From the NCBI GenBank assembly GCA_021151615.1, contig JAGKXA010000051.1, positions 1-24,126 of the forward strand: a DNA stretch of 24,126 nt, written 5' to 3'. This stretch comes from Cellvibrionaceae bacterium (GTDB taxonomy: Bacteria > Pseudomonadota > Gammaproteobacteria > Pseudomonadales > Cellvibrionaceae). The stretch's first letter is position 1. Every line of letters begins with the position of its first letter. Below are positions 22,852 to 24,126 of this stretch, one piece after another. The notes beneath the pieces are model-generated. The model was not told the DNA's origin and ran no database searches. It saw only the letters and a list, made by a program, of their open reading frames with translations. The translations under genes were made by a program, and so were the position numbers.

Positions 22852-22865
22852 TTGATATTTATCAA
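22852..22865 (-). promoter_or_regulatory. FNR/Anr box upstream of ccoN
   Basis: TTGAT-ATTT-ATCAA, a perfect match to the FNR-family consensus TTGAT-N4-ATCAA, centred 164 bases upstream of the ccoN ATG. FNR and Anr activate cbb3 operons when oxygen is low in Pseudomonas and relatives. The site is symmetric, but argG (minus strand) ends nearby, so ccoN is the only gene it can serve. Confidence 0.85.
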
Positions 22866-22909
22866 ATTATTTATGCGCTTTTAATCAATCAAAACAACAA
22901 TTGATCAAC

Positions 22910-22937
22910 GTTCCCACAGCCGCGCGACCGTAGGAAC
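22910..22937 (-). terminator. Possible weak terminator after argG
   Basis: GTTCC (22910-22914) and GGAAC (22933-22937) form the base of an interrupted stem with a GC-rich loop. It lies 10 bases past the argG stop. On the minus strand it is followed by T-rich sequence broken by G and A, so termination may be incomplete. Confidence 0.3.
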
Positions 22938-22946
22938 ATCAGATAG

Positions 22947-24126
22947 TTACTTTAGGATACGGCCTTTGTTGGCAGCGATACGCATACGCAGCGCATTGAG
23001 CTTGATAAAGCCTTCTGCATCTTTCTGATTGTACGCGCCCGCATCATCTTCAAAGGTAGCTACTTTTTCGTCGAAGAGGCTATCAGCTGAACGACGACCA
23101 ACCACATGCACAGAGCCTTTGTAAAGTTTGACGCGCACATCACCATTAACGAATTGTTGCGACTCATCGATCATTGCCTGCAACATTTTGCGCTCAGGGC
23201 TCCACCAATAACCGTTATAGATCATCTCGGCGTATTTGGGCATTAAGCTGTCTTTCAAATGTGCCACTTCACGATCCAGGGTGATGGACTCAATCGCACG
23301 GTGGGCGCGCAGCATGATGGTGCCACCGGGGGTTTCGTAACAACCACGCGATTTCATACCTACGTAGCGGTTTTCCACGATGTCCAGACGGCCTACACCA
23401 TTCTCACCGCCCACCTTGTTCAGGTAAGCCAGGATAGTAGCTGGTGACATGCGCTTGCCATCGATAGCAACCACATCACCTTTCTCATAAGTCAGTTCAA
23501 GGTAGGTAGCTTTGTCAGGAGCCGCTTCCGGGGCCACAGTCCAACGCCACATATCGTCTTCCGCTTCAGTCCACGGATTTTCCAAAACCTTGCCTTCATA
23601 GGAGATGTGCAGCAGGTTGGCATCCATCGAATAAGGCGATGCCTTCTTCTTGGTGAAGTCCACCGGGATGTTGTTCTTTTCACAGTAGGCCATCAGGGTT
23701 TCACGAGAGGTCAAATCCCACTCGCGCCATGGCGCGATTACCTTGATACCCGGCTTCAGTGCATAGGCGCCTAACTCGAAACGTACCTGATCATTACCCT
23801 TACCGGTCGCACCATGGGAAATTGCATCCGCGCCTACTTCGTTAGCGATTTCAATCAAACGTTTGGCAATTAACGGGCGAGCGATAGAAGTACCCAGCAG
23901 GTACTCGCCTTCATAAATGGTGTTAGCGCGGAACATAGGGAACACGAAGTCGCGCACAAACTCTTCACGCAAGTCATCGATGTAGATTTGCTTCACACCC
24001 AATGCCTGGGCTTTGGCGCGTGCTGGCTCAACTTCTTCGCCCTGACCTATGTCAGCGGTAAAGGTGATCACTTCGCAGTTATAGTTTTCTTGCAGCCATT
24101 TGACGATCACTGAGGTATCCAGGCCG
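22947..24126 (-). CDS. argG: Argininosuccinate synthase (5' end beyond the window)
   Basis: Joins citrulline and aspartate with ATP to form argininosuccinate in arginine synthesis. About 393 codons are visible; the frame is open to the window edge, where the residues GLDTS, part of the ATP-binding SGGLDTS motif, are already present, so only some 10-15 N-terminal residues are missing. The total would be close to the 400-residue bacterial type rather than the 447-residue E. coli form. Other signatures are SHGATGKGNDQVRFELG (97-113 of the shorter frame), KKKASPYSMDANLL and GYWWSPER. It lies 252 bases upstream of ccoN on the same strand. Confidence 0.97.
   Translation of the reverse strand, partial: GLDTSVIVKWLQENYNCEVITFTADIGQGEEVEPARAKAQALGVKQIYIDDLREEFVRDFVFPMFRANTIYEGEYLLGTSIARPLIAKRLIEIANEVGADAISHGATGKGNDQVRFELGAYALKPGIKVIAPWREWDLTSRETLMAYCEKNNIPVDFTKKKASPYSMDANLLHISYEGKVLENPWTEAEDDMWRWTVAPEAAPDKATYLELTYEKGDVVAIDGKRMSPATILAYLNKVGGENGVGRLDIVENRYVGMKSRGCYETPGGTIMLRAHRAIESITLDREVAHLKDSLMPKYAEMIYNGYWWSPERKMLQAMIDESQQFVNGDVRVKLYKGSVHVVGRRSADSLFDEKVATFEDDAGAYNQKDAEGFIKLNALRMRIAANKGRILK

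Noticed and set aside
22884..22905. ATCAA and TTGAT halves, and TTGATCAA at 22901-22908, as a second FNR box
   Set aside because: The half-sites are in the wrong order or spacing (the palindrome lacks the four-base centre), so they do not fit TTGAT-N4-ATCAA.
1..24126. A mobile element, defence system or CRISPR array
   Set aside because: No transposase, integrase, nuclease, helicase, toxin-antitoxin pair, or regularly spaced repeats are seen on either strand. Gene content and composition are those of core chromosome.

Overview
The window reads as ordinary chromosomal backbone of a Gammaproteobacterium, most likely Cellvibrio or a close relative in the Cellvibrionaceae. The evidence is a pseudomonad-type gene order (motY / pyrC-rnt and a complete ccoNOQP-ccoGHIS set), proteins that resemble Pseudomonas homologues, and a secreted GH18 chitinase with poly-serine linkers, a style typical of polysaccharide-degrading Cellvibrio, Saccharophagus and Teredinibacter. 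I see no insertion sequence, prophage, CRISPR array, tRNA or rRNA. The genus assignment is inference.

Layout. 1-2551 (minus strand): a MucD-type periplasmic protease followed upstream by the flagellar protein MotY. 2736-4872 (plus): pyrC (dihydroorotase), rnt (RNase T) and a small YjbR/MmcQ protein, closely spaced. 4928-5401 (minus): a stand-alone MaoC-type hydratase. 5581-6405 (plus): a tandem universal stress protein ending in a strong terminator. 6559-8382 (minus): the chitinase, preceded by a 678-base gene-free region with several candidate regulatory motifs. 9061-11921 (minus): gloA-selO-djlA, a likely operon. 11993-13711 (minus): an orphan Omp85-family outer-membrane protein. 13855-22694 (minus): the cbb3 oxidase structural genes ccoN-ccoO-ccoQ-ccoP, a strong terminator, then the assembly genes ccoG-ccoH-ccoI-ccoS and a TauE/DsbD-like membrane protein with a histidine-rich tail. 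22947-24126 (minus): argG, cut by the window end.

How it works together. The cbb3 block is a complete microaerobic respiration module: CcoN, CcoO and CcoP form the catalytic complex and CcoQ assists it. CcoG (cupric reductase), CcoI (Cu-ATPase), CcoH and CcoS handle copper delivery and assembly. The last gene, with 17 His in its last 68 residues, probably also deals with copper. A perfect FNR/Anr box (TTGAT-N4-ATCAA) lies upstream of ccoN at the spacing expected for class II activation, so control by oxygen is strongly suggested. MucD and the Omp85-type protein each have an upstream sequence resembling a sigma-E/AlgU promoter with the same 15-base spacer, which would fit a shared envelope-stress regulon.

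Most of the window is conserved housekeeping content. The observations I rate highest are the duplicated promoter segment beneath the FNR box, the histidine-rich tail of the cco-linked membrane protein, the paired sigma-E-like promoters, the unusual chitinase upstream region and the orphan one-POTRA Omp85 protein. I did not find a convincing wholly new system.
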